Assembly (NCBI GenBank): GCA_934668695.1
Contig: CAKUOD010000001.1
Location: 118,350-182,349, forward strand
Length of the DNA stretch: 64,000 nt
Reading direction: 5' to 3'
Source: an uncultured Collinsella sp.
GTDB lineage: Bacteria; Actinomycetota; Coriobacteriia; Coriobacteriales; Coriobacteriaceae
Both the position numbers and the translations under genes were made by a program. This document shows positions 26,495-35,537 of this stretch, one piece after another. Within the stretch, counting starts at the first letter, position 1. Each line of letters opens with the position of its first letter. Below the pieces are notes generated by a model that worked only from the letters and a program-made list of their open reading frames with translations, was not told where the DNA came from and searched no databases.

Positions 26495-27079
26495 TTAGAT
26501 ATCGCTGGCGTCGTCGAGCTCCGCCTCGATCTTGGCGCGGCGCTTTTTCGCCGTGAAGAACGATGCGCACAGAACGGCGAATGTGGCTATGAAAATCGTC
26601 GCACCGCAGAACACGCCCGTAGCCAGGTTCGCCAACCAAAAGACGCTTTCGAGCGGTACGATCTGCGCCTCAGCGATACAGCGCATCGCGGCAATGACAA
26701 GCGCGAACGCGGCGCCGCTAAGACCGCTGACAAACAAGAAGTATCCAACGGGAAGATGCTCGGTTTGCCCAAAACGATTGGTATCGACATAGCCCTTCCG
26801 CGTTTGCAGTCCTGCACAAATCAACATCACGAGAACGAGCCACACATACATGGCGGCCTCAAACGGCGTTGCAAAGACATGCGGCATTTCACAGGCGTCG
26901 CTGTGAACCCACGCTACCTGTCGCGCTATAAACTGGTAGAAAAAGATCATCAACATACCAAACGAAAGCAGCCCAAAACCAATCTTGTAGATCTTCGCGT
27001 TCTCAGCCTCCAGGCGTTCATCCTTTGGGCCGGCATATTCGCGCCACTTTTGCACGAGTTTTAAATCTTCAAATTTCAT
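26495..27079 (-). CDS. Four-helix membrane protein paired with an XRE regulator
   Basis: 194 residues. A charged N-terminus (MKFEDLKLVQKWREYAGPKDERLEAE) precedes four hydrophobic segments and a basic/acidic tail (KKRRAKIEAELDD). I believe it belongs to the DUF6773-like family that follows small XRE genes in Firmicutes and Actinobacteria; function unknown. It starts nine bases after the regulator stop and shares its promoter. Confidence 0.7.
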   Translation of the reverse strand: MKFEDLKLVQKWREYAGPKDERLEAENAKIYKIGFGLLSFGMLMIFFYQFIARQVAWVHSDACEMPHVFATPFEAAMYVWLVLVMLICAGLQTRKGYVDTNRFGQTEHLPVGYFLFVSGLSGAAFALVIAAMRCIAEAQIVPLESVFWLANLATGVFCGATIFIATFAVLCASFFTAKKRRAKIEAELDDASDI

Positions 27080-27088
27080 AGCGAACTC

Positions 27089-27319
27089 CTAAAGAGCGTT
27101 AGGGTCGACGTCGATCTCGTCTTCCCAAAACAGGTCGTTCAACGTGACGCGCAGCGCTTTGCAAATTGCCACGCACAAGTTGAGCGTGGGATTGTAGCCG
27201 CCCGCCTCGATCAGGCCGATGGTTTGACGCGTAACGCCCACGGCTTCGGCTAAGTCGGCTTGCGAAAGGCCAGCCGCCGCGCGCGCCGCCTTCATGCGTA
27301 GGTTCTTTTTGCCCGGCAT
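27089..27319 (-). CDS. Small XRE-family repressor
   Basis: 76 residues from ATG 27319 (AAAGGAA upstream). Nearly all of it is a helix-turn-helix domain (KAARAAAGLSQADLAEAVGVTRQTIGLIEAG) followed by the NPTLNLCVAICKALRVTLNDLF tail typical of the YgzD/HTH_3 type. A longer reading from 27379 has no RBS and would cross the operator sites. Together with the membrane protein it forms a two-gene unit, probably autoregulated. Confidence 0.85.
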   Translation of the reverse strand: MPGKKNLRMKAARAAAGLSQADLAEAVGVTRQTIGLIEAGGYNPTLNLCVAICKALRVTLNDLFWEDEIDVDPNAL

Positions 27320-27338
27320 GGAGTTCCTTTCGTAGTAA

Positions 27339-27431
27339 TGGACAGATATCCGTTGCAACATGACAGAAATATATTGCATCCATCAATGCATGTCAACTAT
27401 ATCTGTCATTATGAAAACCATGTCTGTCATT
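27339..27431. promoter_or_regulatory. Cluster of TGACAG-type operator sites
   Basis: The hexamer TGACAG or its complement CTGTCA, or the variant GGACAG, occurs at about 27340 (GGACAGATATCC), 27361 (TGACAGAAATAT), 27403 (ATATCTGTCATT) and 27422 (CTGTCATTG). The sites flank and overlap the promoter of the XRE gene. Confidence 0.5.
27368..27396 (-). promoter_or_regulatory. Promoter of the XRE/membrane protein unit
   Basis: On the minus strand TTGACA (27391-27396), 17-base spacer, TATATT (27368-27373). A near-consensus sigma-70-type promoter 49 bases before the start codon. Confidence 0.75.
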
Positions 27432-27498
27432 GCGCGCACGGTGCCCCGCTGTACCCGAAACCGCGCGAGGCACTGGCCCTGCTCATCGCACAACAAAA

Positions 27499-27530
27499 AG
27501 GGCTGGCCCCGATTACTCGGAGCCAGCCCT
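27499..27530 (-). terminator. Intrinsic terminator of the lipoprotein gene
   Basis: AGGGCTGGC (27499-27507) pairs with 27522-27530; on the minus strand the stem is followed by TTTTTGTTG. Confidence 0.85.
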
Positions 27531-27559
27531 GAGTCGCCTGACGCGGGAATCGCGGCCCG

Positions 27560-28579
27560 TTACTTGAGTTTCAGCGCCTCCATCATGGGCACGGCAGCAT
27601 CCCAGTCGATCTTCCAGCCAATCGACACGCGGACGGTCTCGCCCGTTGCGGGAGCCGTCGCAAACAGCGTATGGCCGTTGTCGGGACCGGTAAAGCGCAG
27701 CCACGTTATGCCGTTGTACTCGACCTGGTCGGTTGTCGTCTCCTTGCCTTCATAGACCTGCTCTAGGCTTGCAATCTCTTCCTCCGGCGAGCGTGGGAAA
27801 ATGCTGATGTGCAGGCGTCCTCCAGTCTCGTCATGGAAGAAGTCTGCCTTTTCGTGCTCTTCGTTGGACGAATCCAGCGTGTACCCATCGGCGGCCTCGA
27901 TACTGTACGATGCGCAATCGATGCCGGTCAGATCTGCCTTCTCGCCAGAATCAGCCACGCCGCCGGCCGCCTTGAACTCCTTGGTCTCGCATCCCGTGGT
28001 GTCGAAATGCATAGCCTCATGATTCTTGGCGGGGGCGTAAGCGTCTACGAACTCGACAGTGATGGGCCCGTAGTACGCCGTCTTGGGCGCCCAGAAGTAG
28101 ACATACTCAACGGTCTCGCCCGGACCGATATCTTGCCTCTTGGAAAGATCGATGCCCTCGTGAAGCTCATCGGGAGCCTCGCTTGCAACGTAGTCGAGCA
28201 CGGCCGCCTTGCCGGAAGTAAACAACGGGTCGCCTGCCTCAAGATCGCCCTGGGCAGCATGCACGTTAAAGGAGTTAAACGTCCTGTTCTTTTCATTGTT
28301 GTTGGTGATCTTGACGTGCAGGTAAAAGCCGTCCTGCAGCTTAGCGTCGCCGCGATAGAACGTACCGTGGGCTACCGACTCGTAGGTTATGCCAGCCACC
28401 TCGACCGTCTGCGACTCATAGGCCTTGCCCTTCTTCTCTACGGGAGCACTGCCGCCCGAACTGCCAGCCGAGCCGCTTGGAGCACCACCGCCACAGCCGG
28501 CCACCGAACACGCCAGCACGGCCGAAAGCGTCACGGTGGGAATTCCTAACAGCAGCTTTTTCGTCATGGGCTTCATCAT
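27560..28579 (-). CDS. DUF5067-like secreted lipoprotein
   Basis: 339 residues from ATG 28579, eight bases after AAAGGAG. Signal peptide with lipobox SVAGC, then a Gly/Ser linker. Residues about 60-200 look like an immunoglobulin-like DUF5067 domain (FYLHVKITNNNEKNRTFNSFNV, GPGETVEYVYFWAPK). The C-terminal 130 residues (SYSIEAADGYTLDSSNEEHEKADFF) form a second, unrecognised domain. Such lipoproteins are common but uncharacterised in gut Actinobacteria. It is a monocistronic unit. Confidence 0.75.
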   Translation of the reverse strand: MMKPMTKKLLLGIPTVTLSAVLACSVAGCGGGAPSGSAGSSGGSAPVEKKGKAYESQTVEVAGITYESVAHGTFYRGDAKLQDGFYLHVKITNNNEKNRTFNSFNVHAAQGDLEAGDPLFTSGKAAVLDYVASEAPDELHEGIDLSKRQDIGPGETVEYVYFWAPKTAYYGPITVEFVDAYAPAKNHEAMHFDTTGCETKEFKAAGGVADSGEKADLTGIDCASYSIEAADGYTLDSSNEEHEKADFFHDETGGRLHISIFPRSPEEEIASLEQVYEGKETTTDQVEYNGITWLRFTGPDNGHTLFATAPATGETVRVSIGWKIDWDAAVPMMEALKLK

Positions 28580-28843
28580 CCTCACCGCTCCTTTCGGCTT
28601 GCAGTTCATCCGTTGCCCGGGCCTTTCGTCGTCCCCGTGGCATCGGCTTCCACTATGAGCGTATGACGAAAAGCGGCGCGGGCGAAGTGCCCCGCGGCCC
28701 AAATAACGCCCCGTTAGACCCCCTTTCAGGCCAAAAGGGCCGTGGTTCGCATACCCTCGGCCCATAAAACGAGACACCTGTCCCAATGTTCGATTTGAAC
28801 CAACAGCCGCAAACAAGATAGGGCGCCTTCAGCCGCCTTCAAA

Positions 28844-28937
28844 CTTACTCGGACAGAACCGACTCGGTTTTGCCCGAGTAAGCGCCATTCCATCAAATTA
28901 CGAACGATTGTTCGATGGATTTCGTGTTGGATGGAAT
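28844..28937 (+). promoter_or_regulatory. Two inverted repeats in the leader region of parE
   Basis: The first is CTTACTCGG (28844-28852) with its complement at 28874-28882, with AACCGA-CTC-GGTT nested inside. The second is a pair ATTCCATC (28887-28894) and GATGGAAT (28930-28937) with CGAAC-GATT-GTTCG (28901-28914) in the middle. The rest of the 435-base gap 28580-29014 shows nothing else. Confidence 0.5.
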
Positions 28938-29014
28938 CGTTCACGGGCTGGGCTATGCTACCTTGACTATCTATACGACTTAAATGCACAAGAGGAAGCA
29001 CCAAGAGAGCGAGC

Positions 29015-31012
29015 ATGGCAAAAAACACCGCAAACTATGGTAACGACAGTATTCGTCAGCTCAAGGACGAGGAGCGCGTACGTCTGCGCCCCGCCGTCAT
29101 CTTTGGCTCGGACGGACTCGACGGCTGCGCGCACGCTGCCTTCGAAATCCTGTCCAACGCCGTCGACGAGGCGCGCCAGGGATACGGCAAGCTCATTACC
29201 CTTACCGCCTTTCGCGATGGCTCTATCCAGGTAGAGGACAACGGCCGCGGCTGCCCGCTCGACTGGAACCCCTCCGAGAAGCGCTTTAACTGGGAGCTCG
29301 TCTTTTGCGAGCTCTACGCCGGCGGCAAGTACAACAACAACCAGGGTGGCGATTACGACTTCTCGCTCGGCACCAACGGCCTGGGCTCCTGCGCGACCCA
29401 GTACGCTTCCGAGTACATGGACGTCACCGTCTGGCGCGACGGCAACAAATACTCTCTGCACTTTAAGAAGGGCAAAGTCGTCGGTGCCAAAAAGAAGGCG
29501 CTCGAGATTGAGCCCAGCGACGAGAACCGCACCGGCACCACCATCAAGTGGCGCCCCGATCTTGAGGTCTTTACCTCCATCAGTATTCCCCACGATTGGT
29601 ATCGCGAGACCATGCGCCGTCAGGCCGTGGTCAACGCCAACGTGACTTTCCGCCTGCGCATCGAGGGCGACGACGGCGAGTTTTCCGAAGAGGACTTCTG
29701 CTATCCCAAGGGCATCGAGGACTACGTGCTCGAGAAGGTCGGTACCGACTACCTTACCGAGCCCTTCTTTATCGAGGCCGACCGTCGCGGTCGCGATCGC
29801 GAGGACCTGCCCGACTACAACGTAAAAATCACTGCTTGCATGTGCTTTTCGCGCACTTTCATGATGCAGGAGTACTACCACAACTCATCGTGGCTCGAGA
29901 ACGGCGGCTCGCCCGAGAAGGCTGCCCGCAGCGCTCTGACCAACGCCATCGATGCCTACATCAAGCAACAGGGCAAGTACAACAAAAACGAGAGCGGCAT
30001 TAAGTGGCAGGACGTCCAGGACTGCCTGGTACTGGTGACCAACTGCTTCTCCACCCAGACGTCCTACGAAAACCAGACCAAGAAGGCCATCAACAACCGC
30101 TTTATCCAGCAGGCCATGACTGCCTTCTTTAAGGAACGCCTCTCGACCTACTTGATCGAGAATAAGGACGCCGCCAACAAGATCATGGAACAGGTGCTCA
30201 TCAACAAGCGTTCGCGCGAGAACGCCGAGAAGACGCGCCAGAGCATCAAGACCAACCTGCAGCAGAAGACCGACATGGCCAACCGCGTGCAGAAGTTCAT
30301 CGACTGCCGCTCCAAGGACAAGAGCCGCCGCGAGATCTACATCGTAGAGGGCGACTCGGCAGCAGGCGCCATTCGCACCTCGCGCGATGCCGAGTTCCAA
30401 GGTGTCATGCCCGTCCGCGGTAAGATCCTCAACTGCTTGAAAGAGGACTATCCGCGCATCTTTAAGTCCGACATCATCATGGACCTCATGCGCGTGCTGG
30501 GCTGCGGCGTGGAAATCAAAGACAAGCGCATCAAGAACCTCGGTGCCTTCGACCTAGACAACCTCAACTGGAACAAGGTCATCATCTGTACGGACGCCGA
30601 CGTCGACGGTTATCACATCCGTACGCTCGTGCTCACCATGCTCTACCGCCTGGTGCCCACACTTATCGACGAGGGTTACGTGTATATCGCCGAGTCGCCG
30701 CTCTACGAGATCAACTGCAAAGAAAAGACCTACTTTGCCTACACCGAGCTCGAGAAGAACGGCATTCTTAAGGAGATCGGCGACCAAAAGTGCTCCATCA
30801 ACCGCTCCAAGGGTCTTGGTGAGAACGATCCGGACATGATGTGGCTCACCACCATGAACCCCGAGACGCGTCGCCTGATTAAGGTGGAGCCCGAGGACGT
30901 CACCAAGATGGAAACCATGTTCAACCTGTTGTTGGGCAACGACGAGGCGGGCCGCAAGCGCCATATCTCCGAGCACGGCAAGGAATATCTGGACCAGCTG
31001 GACCTGCAGTAG
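29015..31012 (+). CDS. parE: Type IIA topoisomerase B subunit (divergent ParE/GyrB)
   Basis: 665 residues. GHKL ATPase motifs: ILSNAVDEARQGYG, VEDNGRGCPLDW, GGKYNNN and SLGTNGLGSCATQ. The TOPRIM domain has IVEGDSAAGAI (near 445), where the usual EGDSAGG is EGDSAAG, and ICTDADVDGYHIRTL. It has the C-terminal MNP.TRRLIKVEPED. Forms an A2B2 enzyme with the next gene, 45 bases downstream. The sequence is unlike canonical GyrB in the N-terminal segment, so it is probably the second topoisomerase (decatenase) rather than gyrase; the symbol is by role, not by search. Confidence 0.85.
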   Translation: MAKNTANYGNDSIRQLKDEERVRLRPAVIFGSDGLDGCAHAAFEILSNAVDEARQGYGKLITLTAFRDGSIQVEDNGRGCPLDWNPSEKRFNWELVFCELYAGGKYNNNQGGDYDFSLGTNGLGSCATQYASEYMDVTVWRDGNKYSLHFKKGKVVGAKKKALEIEPSDENRTGTTIKWRPDLEVFTSISIPHDWYRETMRRQAVVNANVTFRLRIEGDDGEFSEEDFCYPKGIEDYVLEKVGTDYLTEPFFIEADRRGRDREDLPDYNVKITACMCFSRTFMMQEYYHNSSWLENGGSPEKAARSALTNAIDAYIKQQGKYNKNESGIKWQDVQDCLVLVTNCFSTQTSYENQTKKAINNRFIQQAMTAFFKERLSTYLIENKDAANKIMEQVLINKRSRENAEKTRQSIKTNLQQKTDMANRVQKFIDCRSKDKSRREIYIVEGDSAAGAIRTSRDAEFQGVMPVRGKILNCLKEDYPRIFKSDIIMDLMRVLGCGVEIKDKRIKNLGAFDLDNLNWNKVIICTDADVDGYHIRTLVLTMLYRLVPTLIDEGYVYIAESPLYEINCKEKTYFAYTELEKNGILKEIGDQKCSINRSKGLGENDPDMMWLTTMNPETRRLIKVEPEDVTKMETMFNLLLGNDEAGRKRHISEHGKEYLDQLDLQ

Positions 31013-31057
31013 CAGCAAATCGACAACGACGGCCCATAAGAAGTTCAAGAGGAAATC

Positions 31058-33298
31058 GTGGCAAAGAAGAAGACGAAAACCCAGCCAAAGAAAAAGCAGG
31101 TCAACGCCGAGAACGTCATCGGCCTGCACTCCGAGGTCACCGACCAGCCGATCACGCAGACGCTCGAGGTCAACTACATGCCCTACGCCATGAGCGTCAA
31201 CGTCTCGCGTGCATTCCCCGAGATCGACGGCTTTAAGCCCTCGCACCGCAAGCTGCTCTACACCATGTACAAGATGGGTCTGCTCAAGGGCGAGCGCCAG
31301 AAGAGCGCCAACATCGTGGGCCAGACCATGAAGCTCAATCCGCACGGCGATGCCGCGATCTACGAGACGATGGTGCGCCTGGCGACGGGCAACGAAGCGC
31401 TGCTTGCCCCCTTCGTGGAGTCGAAGGGCAACTTTGGCAAGTACTATTCGGGCGACCTGAGCTACGCCGCCTCGCGTTATACCGAGGCCAAGCTCTCCCC
31501 CATCAGCGCCGAGATCTTCAAGGACATCGACAAGAACCCGGTCGACTTCGTTGACAGCTACGACGGCGCCATGAAGGAGCCGCGCCTGCTGCCCACCACG
31601 TTCCCCAACATCCTCGTCTCAGCCAACAAGGGCATCGGCGTCGCCATGGCGTCCGACATCTGCGGCTTCAACCTCAACGAGGTCTGCACCGCCACGATGC
31701 ACTACCTCAAGGATCCCGACTGCGACCTGCTCGAGTACATGCCTATGCCCGACTTCTCGACCGGCGGTGAGATCATCTACCGCCGCGAGGAGATGGAGAA
31801 GATCATCGAGACCGGCCTTGGCAGTTTCCAGATTCGCTCCCGCTGGCGCTGGATTCCCGAAGAGCGCATCATCGAGGTCTACGAGATCCCCTACACCACC
31901 AAGACCGATGTCATCATCGAGCGCATCGTAAAGCTCTCCAAGGAGGGCAAGGTCAAGGAGATCGCCGACATCCGTGACGAGACCGACCTTTCGGGCCTGC
32001 GCATCGCCATCGACCTTAAGCGCGGCGTCGACCCCGACAAGCTCATGGCCAAGCTCTACCGCTCGACCACGCTGCAGGATTCGTTCTCGTGCAACTTTAA
32101 CGTGCTCGTCGACGGCTATCCCCGCGTTATGGGCGTGCGCCAGATTCTGCACGAGTGGGTTGCGTGGCGCATTCAGTCCACGCGCCGCCGCATCAACTTT
32201 GACCTGGGCAAAAAGTCCGAGCGCCTGCACCTGCTGCACGGCCTTGAGGCAATCCTGCTCGACATCGACAAAGCCATCGCCATCATCCGCGGCACCAAGC
32301 TCGAAGCAGAGGTCGTACCCAACCTTATGCGCGGCTTCGACATCGACGAGACCCAGGCCGAGTTTGTTGCCGAGCTCAAGCTCCGCAACATCAACGAGGA
32401 GTACATCCTCAACCGCACCAAGGACATCGCCAAGCTTGAGGGCGAGATTGCCGAGCTTGAGGAGATCCTCTCCAGCGAGGAAAACATCAAGAAGGTCATC
32501 AGCGACGAGCTCGCCGCGGTCAACAAGAAGTACGTGATGCCGCGCCGCACGGGTAGGATCGAGCCCCATGAGGTTATCGAGGTAAGCTTGGAGCCCGAGG
32601 TCGAGGAGTACCCGGTCACCATCATGCTCTCGCGCGATGGCTACCTTAAGAAGATGACAGACCGCGTACTCAAGAAGGCGACCACGCTCAAGTACAAGGA
32701 CGGCGACAAACCCTTTATCGAGTTCCCGTCCTCCAACACCCACGAGCTGCTGGTCTTTACCAACAAGAGCCAGGTGTACAAGTGCAAGGTTGCGGCGTTT
32801 GAGGACACCAAGTCGGCCCAGCTGGGCTCATACCTGCCGACCGACCTTGAGATGGAACCCGACGAGAGCGTCATCTGGGTCATCGATCCCGAGGACTATA
32901 AGGCCGACGTGCTGTTTGTCTTTGAGAACGGCCGCGTGGTTCGCGTCGCGCTCTCCGGATACGTCACCAAGACCAACCGCAAGCGCCTCAAGAACGCCAT
33001 CTACGGCGGCAGCAAGCTGCTGTATGCCCAAGTGCTCAAAGAAGACCGCGACATTGCGCTGGTCTCGAGCGACTACCGTCTGATGAACTTCAATACGTCG
33101 CTGCTCAAGACCAAGACGACCACCAACACGCAGGGCGTCCAGGCCTTTACGGCCAAGAAGGGCCGCTCGCTCACCACCGTCGGCACGACCGAGGAGATTC
33201 TTGGCGCCGGCGTCTCGGCCGAGAAGTTCACCGCGCAGAGCCTGCCCTCTGCCGGCGCCCTCATGAAGGAAAACGACATGCCGAGTCTGTTTGACTAG
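31058..33298 (+). CDS. parC: Type IIA topoisomerase A subunit (divergent ParC/GyrA)
   Basis: 746 residues with AAGAGGAAA before a GTG start. The N-terminus is Lys-rich (AKKKTKTQPKKKQ), then NYMPYAMSVNVSRAFPEIDGFKPSHRKLLY, KSANIVGQTMKLNPHGD and the active-site Tyr141 in AASRYTEAKLSPI. A coiled-coil follows (EGEIAELEEILSSEENIKKVI) and beta-pinwheel-like repeats fill residues about 500-740. No GyrA box of the classic QRRGGKG kind is seen, supporting a topo IV-like decatenase. Co-transcribed with the B subunit. Confidence 0.87.
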   Translation: MAKKKTKTQPKKKQVNAENVIGLHSEVTDQPITQTLEVNYMPYAMSVNVSRAFPEIDGFKPSHRKLLYTMYKMGLLKGERQKSANIVGQTMKLNPHGDAAIYETMVRLATGNEALLAPFVESKGNFGKYYSGDLSYAASRYTEAKLSPISAEIFKDIDKNPVDFVDSYDGAMKEPRLLPTTFPNILVSANKGIGVAMASDICGFNLNEVCTATMHYLKDPDCDLLEYMPMPDFSTGGEIIYRREEMEKIIETGLGSFQIRSRWRWIPEERIIEVYEIPYTTKTDVIIERIVKLSKEGKVKEIADIRDETDLSGLRIAIDLKRGVDPDKLMAKLYRSTTLQDSFSCNFNVLVDGYPRVMGVRQILHEWVAWRIQSTRRRINFDLGKKSERLHLLHGLEAILLDIDKAIAIIRGTKLEAEVVPNLMRGFDIDETQAEFVAELKLRNINEEYILNRTKDIAKLEGEIAELEEILSSEENIKKVISDELAAVNKKYVMPRRTGRIEPHEVIEVSLEPEVEEYPVTIMLSRDGYLKKMTDRVLKKATTLKYKDGDKPFIEFPSSNTHELLVFTNKSQVYKCKVAAFEDTKSAQLGSYLPTDLEMEPDESVIWVIDPEDYKADVLFVFENGRVVRVALSGYVTKTNRKRLKNAIYGGSKLLYAQVLKEDRDIALVSSDYRLMNFNTSLLKTKTTTNTQGVQAFTAKKGRSLTTVGTTEEILGAGVSAEKFTAQSLPSAGALMKENDMPSLFD

Positions 33299-33333
33299 GA
33301 CGACGGCAGAACCGCCATAAGCTCTCAAAACGG

Positions 33334-33372
33334 TGGGGCCCGGAGCGCAGCAACATCGCGCTCCGGGCCCCA
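33334..33372 (+). terminator. Strong hairpin after the topoisomerase operon
   Basis: A perfect 15-bp stem (33334-33348 with 33358-33372) and 9-base loop, 36 bases past the stop codon. Confidence 0.75.
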
Positions 33373-33451
33373 CTCGCTGCAACGTAGTCGGAATAATAGG
33401 AATCCCCGTTTTTCACTCCTGCAACCCCACGGCACAAGGCATGTTAAGCCG

Positions 33452-33508
33452 TTAGCAAAACTTGCAAAAGTTAGCAAAAGTTGCAAAAATTAGCAAAACT
33501 TGCAAAGG
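33452..33508 (+). repeat. Three tandem 19-bp iterons before an ATPase gene
   Basis: TTAGCAAAACTTGCAAAAG (33452-33470), then 33471-33489 and 33490-33508, differ at one to two positions each. Each unit is itself two near 9-10-base half-repeats (TTAGCAAAA, TTGCAAAA). The last unit merges into the RBS AAAGGAG of the following gene. Confidence 0.85.
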
Positions 33509-33515
33509 AGCTACC

Positions 33516-34610
33516 ATGGAGTACAGCAAGAACCCCTTTACCCCAACATTTGGAAGCGTCCCTCCCTTTCTAGCGGGTCGCGAGCATATTCTGCGTGACA
33601 TCAACCGTGGCTTTATCAACGGCCCGGGAGATCCAAACCTGTCGACTATTTTTACGGGCGCAAGGGGAACGGGCAAGACGGCGCTTCTCTCGCTCCTTTC
33701 AGAAACGGCGCTTGAACACGGTTGGATCGCAGCAAATGTCTCCGCCATGCCAGGCATGCTCGAAGATATTATCGAGCGAGCCAAAGAAGCCGCAGATAGC
33801 TACCTCTCACAGCCTCACGCGCGCATAAACGGCGTTCAAATTGGTCCAGTGGGCATCGATTGGACATATGCTCAAGAGGCCCAGGGCAACTGGCGCACAC
33901 GCATGAATGGCATCTTTAAGCAACTCGAAAAACATGACATCGGACTTCTCATCACCATCGATGAAGTCACAGTAGATCTCGAAGAAATGCTTCAATTTGC
34001 CTCTGTTTACCAGCACTTTGTACGCGAAGGTAAAAAAGTTGCCCTACTCATGGCAGGACTGCCCTACAAAGTATCGGCGTTGCTGCGTAACGATTCCGTC
34101 TCGTTCCTCAGGCGTTCCCAATATCATCAGTTAGGACGAATCACTGACGTTGAAATTGCAAACGCATTCCGCAAAACCGTTGAGGCCGGAGGCCGCTCAA
34201 TCACGCCAGAAGCGCTCGAGGATGCCGTGAAGGCCGTCGACGGATTTCCCTATATGATGCAGCTCGTCGGATATCGCACATGGGATGTTTCGGAGAACTC
34301 GCCCAAAATCAGCACACCCGATGTCCAGCAGGGTTCTCTGCTTGCCCGCATGGAGCTGCGTGATCGAATTCTCGAAACGACCTATCGGGAGCTTTCCGAT
34401 AAAGACATTGAGTTTTTGCTCGCAATGCTGCCCGATTCTGGCCCCAGCAGGGTCTCGGAGATAGCCAAACGCATGGGCGTCGCCAGCAACTACGCAAGCC
34501 AATACAAACGCCGCCTCCTGGAGGATGGCGTCATTGGAGAGCGCGGGCGTGGTCTCGTTGGCTTTGACATTCCCGCGTTCAGGGAATTCTTGAACGAGAA
34601 GGCGTTTTAG
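33516..34610 (+). CDS. AAA/STAND-like ATPase with C-terminal winged helix
   Basis: 364 residues from ATG 33516. NPFTPTFGSVPPFLAGRE opens an AAA_16-like domain with Walker A FTGARGTGKTALL (near residues 47-56) and Walker B LLITIDEVT. Sensor-type region FLRRSQYHQLGRITDVEI follows. The last 80 residues form a winged helix (DKDIEFLLAMLPDSGPSRVSEIAKRMGVASNYASQYKRRLLEDGVI). The layout resembles archaeal Orc1/Cdc6-type or 'ATP-binding protein' genes common in gut Actinobacteria. Its own winged helix could bind the upstream iterons. Role unknown; defence, replication of an element, or regulation are possible. Confidence 0.78.
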   Translation: MEYSKNPFTPTFGSVPPFLAGREHILRDINRGFINGPGDPNLSTIFTGARGTGKTALLSLLSETALEHGWIAANVSAMPGMLEDIIERAKEAADSYLSQPHARINGVQIGPVGIDWTYAQEAQGNWRTRMNGIFKQLEKHDIGLLITIDEVTVDLEEMLQFASVYQHFVREGKKVALLMAGLPYKVSALLRNDSVSFLRRSQYHQLGRITDVEIANAFRKTVEAGGRSITPEALEDAVKAVDGFPYMMQLVGYRTWDVSENSPKISTPDVQQGSLLARMELRDRILETTYRELSDKDIEFLLAMLPDSGPSRVSEIAKRMGVASNYASQYKRRLLEDGVIGERGRGLVGFDIPAFREFLNEKAF

Positions 34611-34637
34611 CACGCCGGAATTGTCCGCGGAAGCATC

Positions 34638-34709
34638 AACGCATGGCAATCAGCATTCCTCTTGGTAAGAATAGCAAGCATTTTCCACCAACACCGATTG
34701 CCATGCGTT
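34638..34709. terminator. 14-bp inverted repeat between convergent genes
   Basis: AACGCATGGCAATC (34638-34651) and its exact complement (34696-34709) flank 44 bases. On the plus strand TTCTTCTTG follows. Confidence 0.5.
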
Positions 34710-34719
34710 CTTCTTGCCC

Positions 34720-35250
34720 TTAGGCGAGCTTGCGGGCGAGCTCTCGCACCTCTTCCAGCTTGGGCGACGATGCCATGCTGTCGCGCTCGGTCATACCGCT
34801 GATGGCGACAATGCCCTGGTCCTCCCACTTGCAGTACGCGCAGGCCGACTTGTACATAGCGATCGCCGCATCATAGACGCCCTCGCTGTGGCTATCGAGC
34901 AAAAGGGCCGTCTTGGTGAACGGGAAGCCCGTAGCACCGAAGGCGTACAGGCGGTCGATGGCGGCCTTCTCCTGCGCAGTGATATCAAACCAGTAGATAG
35001 GCGAAGCGAGGACAACCATGTCGGCGCCTTTCAGCGACTCGATCACGTCGGCCATGTCATCCTTCTGCACACAGGTGCCCTCATGGGCGAAGCAGTACTG
35101 GCATCCCAAGCAGCCGGCGATCTTTTTGCCGGCAACGCGGATGACCTCGACCGTATGGCCGGCCTCGCGCGCGGTCTCGGCAAACGCCTCGACCATAGTG
35201 TCGGTATTGGCGCCCTTGCGCGGGCTGCCGCTCAATACAACGATATTCAT
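34720..35250 (-). CDS. NADPH-dependent FMN reductase / iron-sulfur flavoprotein-like
   Basis: 176 residues with GGAGGGGGAA before the ATG. FMN phosphate loop SGSPRKGANTDTMV at residues 7-20, then CLGCQYCFAHEGTCVQKDDM with the compact Cys motif of iron-sulfur flavoproteins (CxxCxxC then C), ASPIYWFDITAQEKAAIDRLY, and a Cys pair ACAYC near residue 140. It probably reduces quinones, nitro compounds or metals with FMN and perhaps a 4Fe-4S cluster. Confidence 0.85.
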   Translation of the reverse strand: MNIVVLSGSPRKGANTDTMVEAFAETAREAGHTVEVIRVAGKKIAGCLGCQYCFAHEGTCVQKDDMADVIESLKGADMVVLASPIYWFDITAQEKAAIDRLYAFGATGFPFTKTALLLDSHSEGVYDAAIAMYKSACAYCKWEDQGIVAISGMTERDSMASSPKLEEVRELARKLA

Positions 35251-35373
35251 AGGATTCCCCCTCCTTCATGCTGCAGGCGCGCAGCATGTTTTCTTGTAAC
35301 CAAAACGAATGGAGCTATTCAGTCGTCTGTAGACTGCATCTCTCGTTCGCGCTCCCCAAAGAAGGTGCAAGCA

Positions 35374-35427
35374 GAAGCATCACGGGCATTGATCGGCGCC
35401 GATATGGATCACGACATGAAACCGTAA
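35374..35427 (+). pseudogene. 3'-end relic of a small C-terminal coding segment (probable integrase tail), copy 1
   Basis: Reads EASRALIGADMDHDMKP then TAA, followed by GGGTTGGCCAGAGGTTGC. A copy about 78% identical over 72 bases (counted by eye) is at 40654-40726, where it lies 60 bases from an att-like site. The rest of the gene is absent upstream. I infer an integrase 3' end left by loss of an element; the family itself was not identified. Confidence 0.4.
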
Positions 35428-35537
35428 GGGTTGGCCAGAGGTTGCTAGATTCAATAGCTCTCAGCAATGGAGCGAATGACGACTTCGGCGATATAATCCG
35501 TGTCATCTTGATTGTTCCTGCGCGGAAGGTACAGCTC

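Noticed and set aside
33452..33508. Short CRISPR-like direct repeats
   Set aside because: Units are contiguous 19-mers with no spacers and merge into an RBS.
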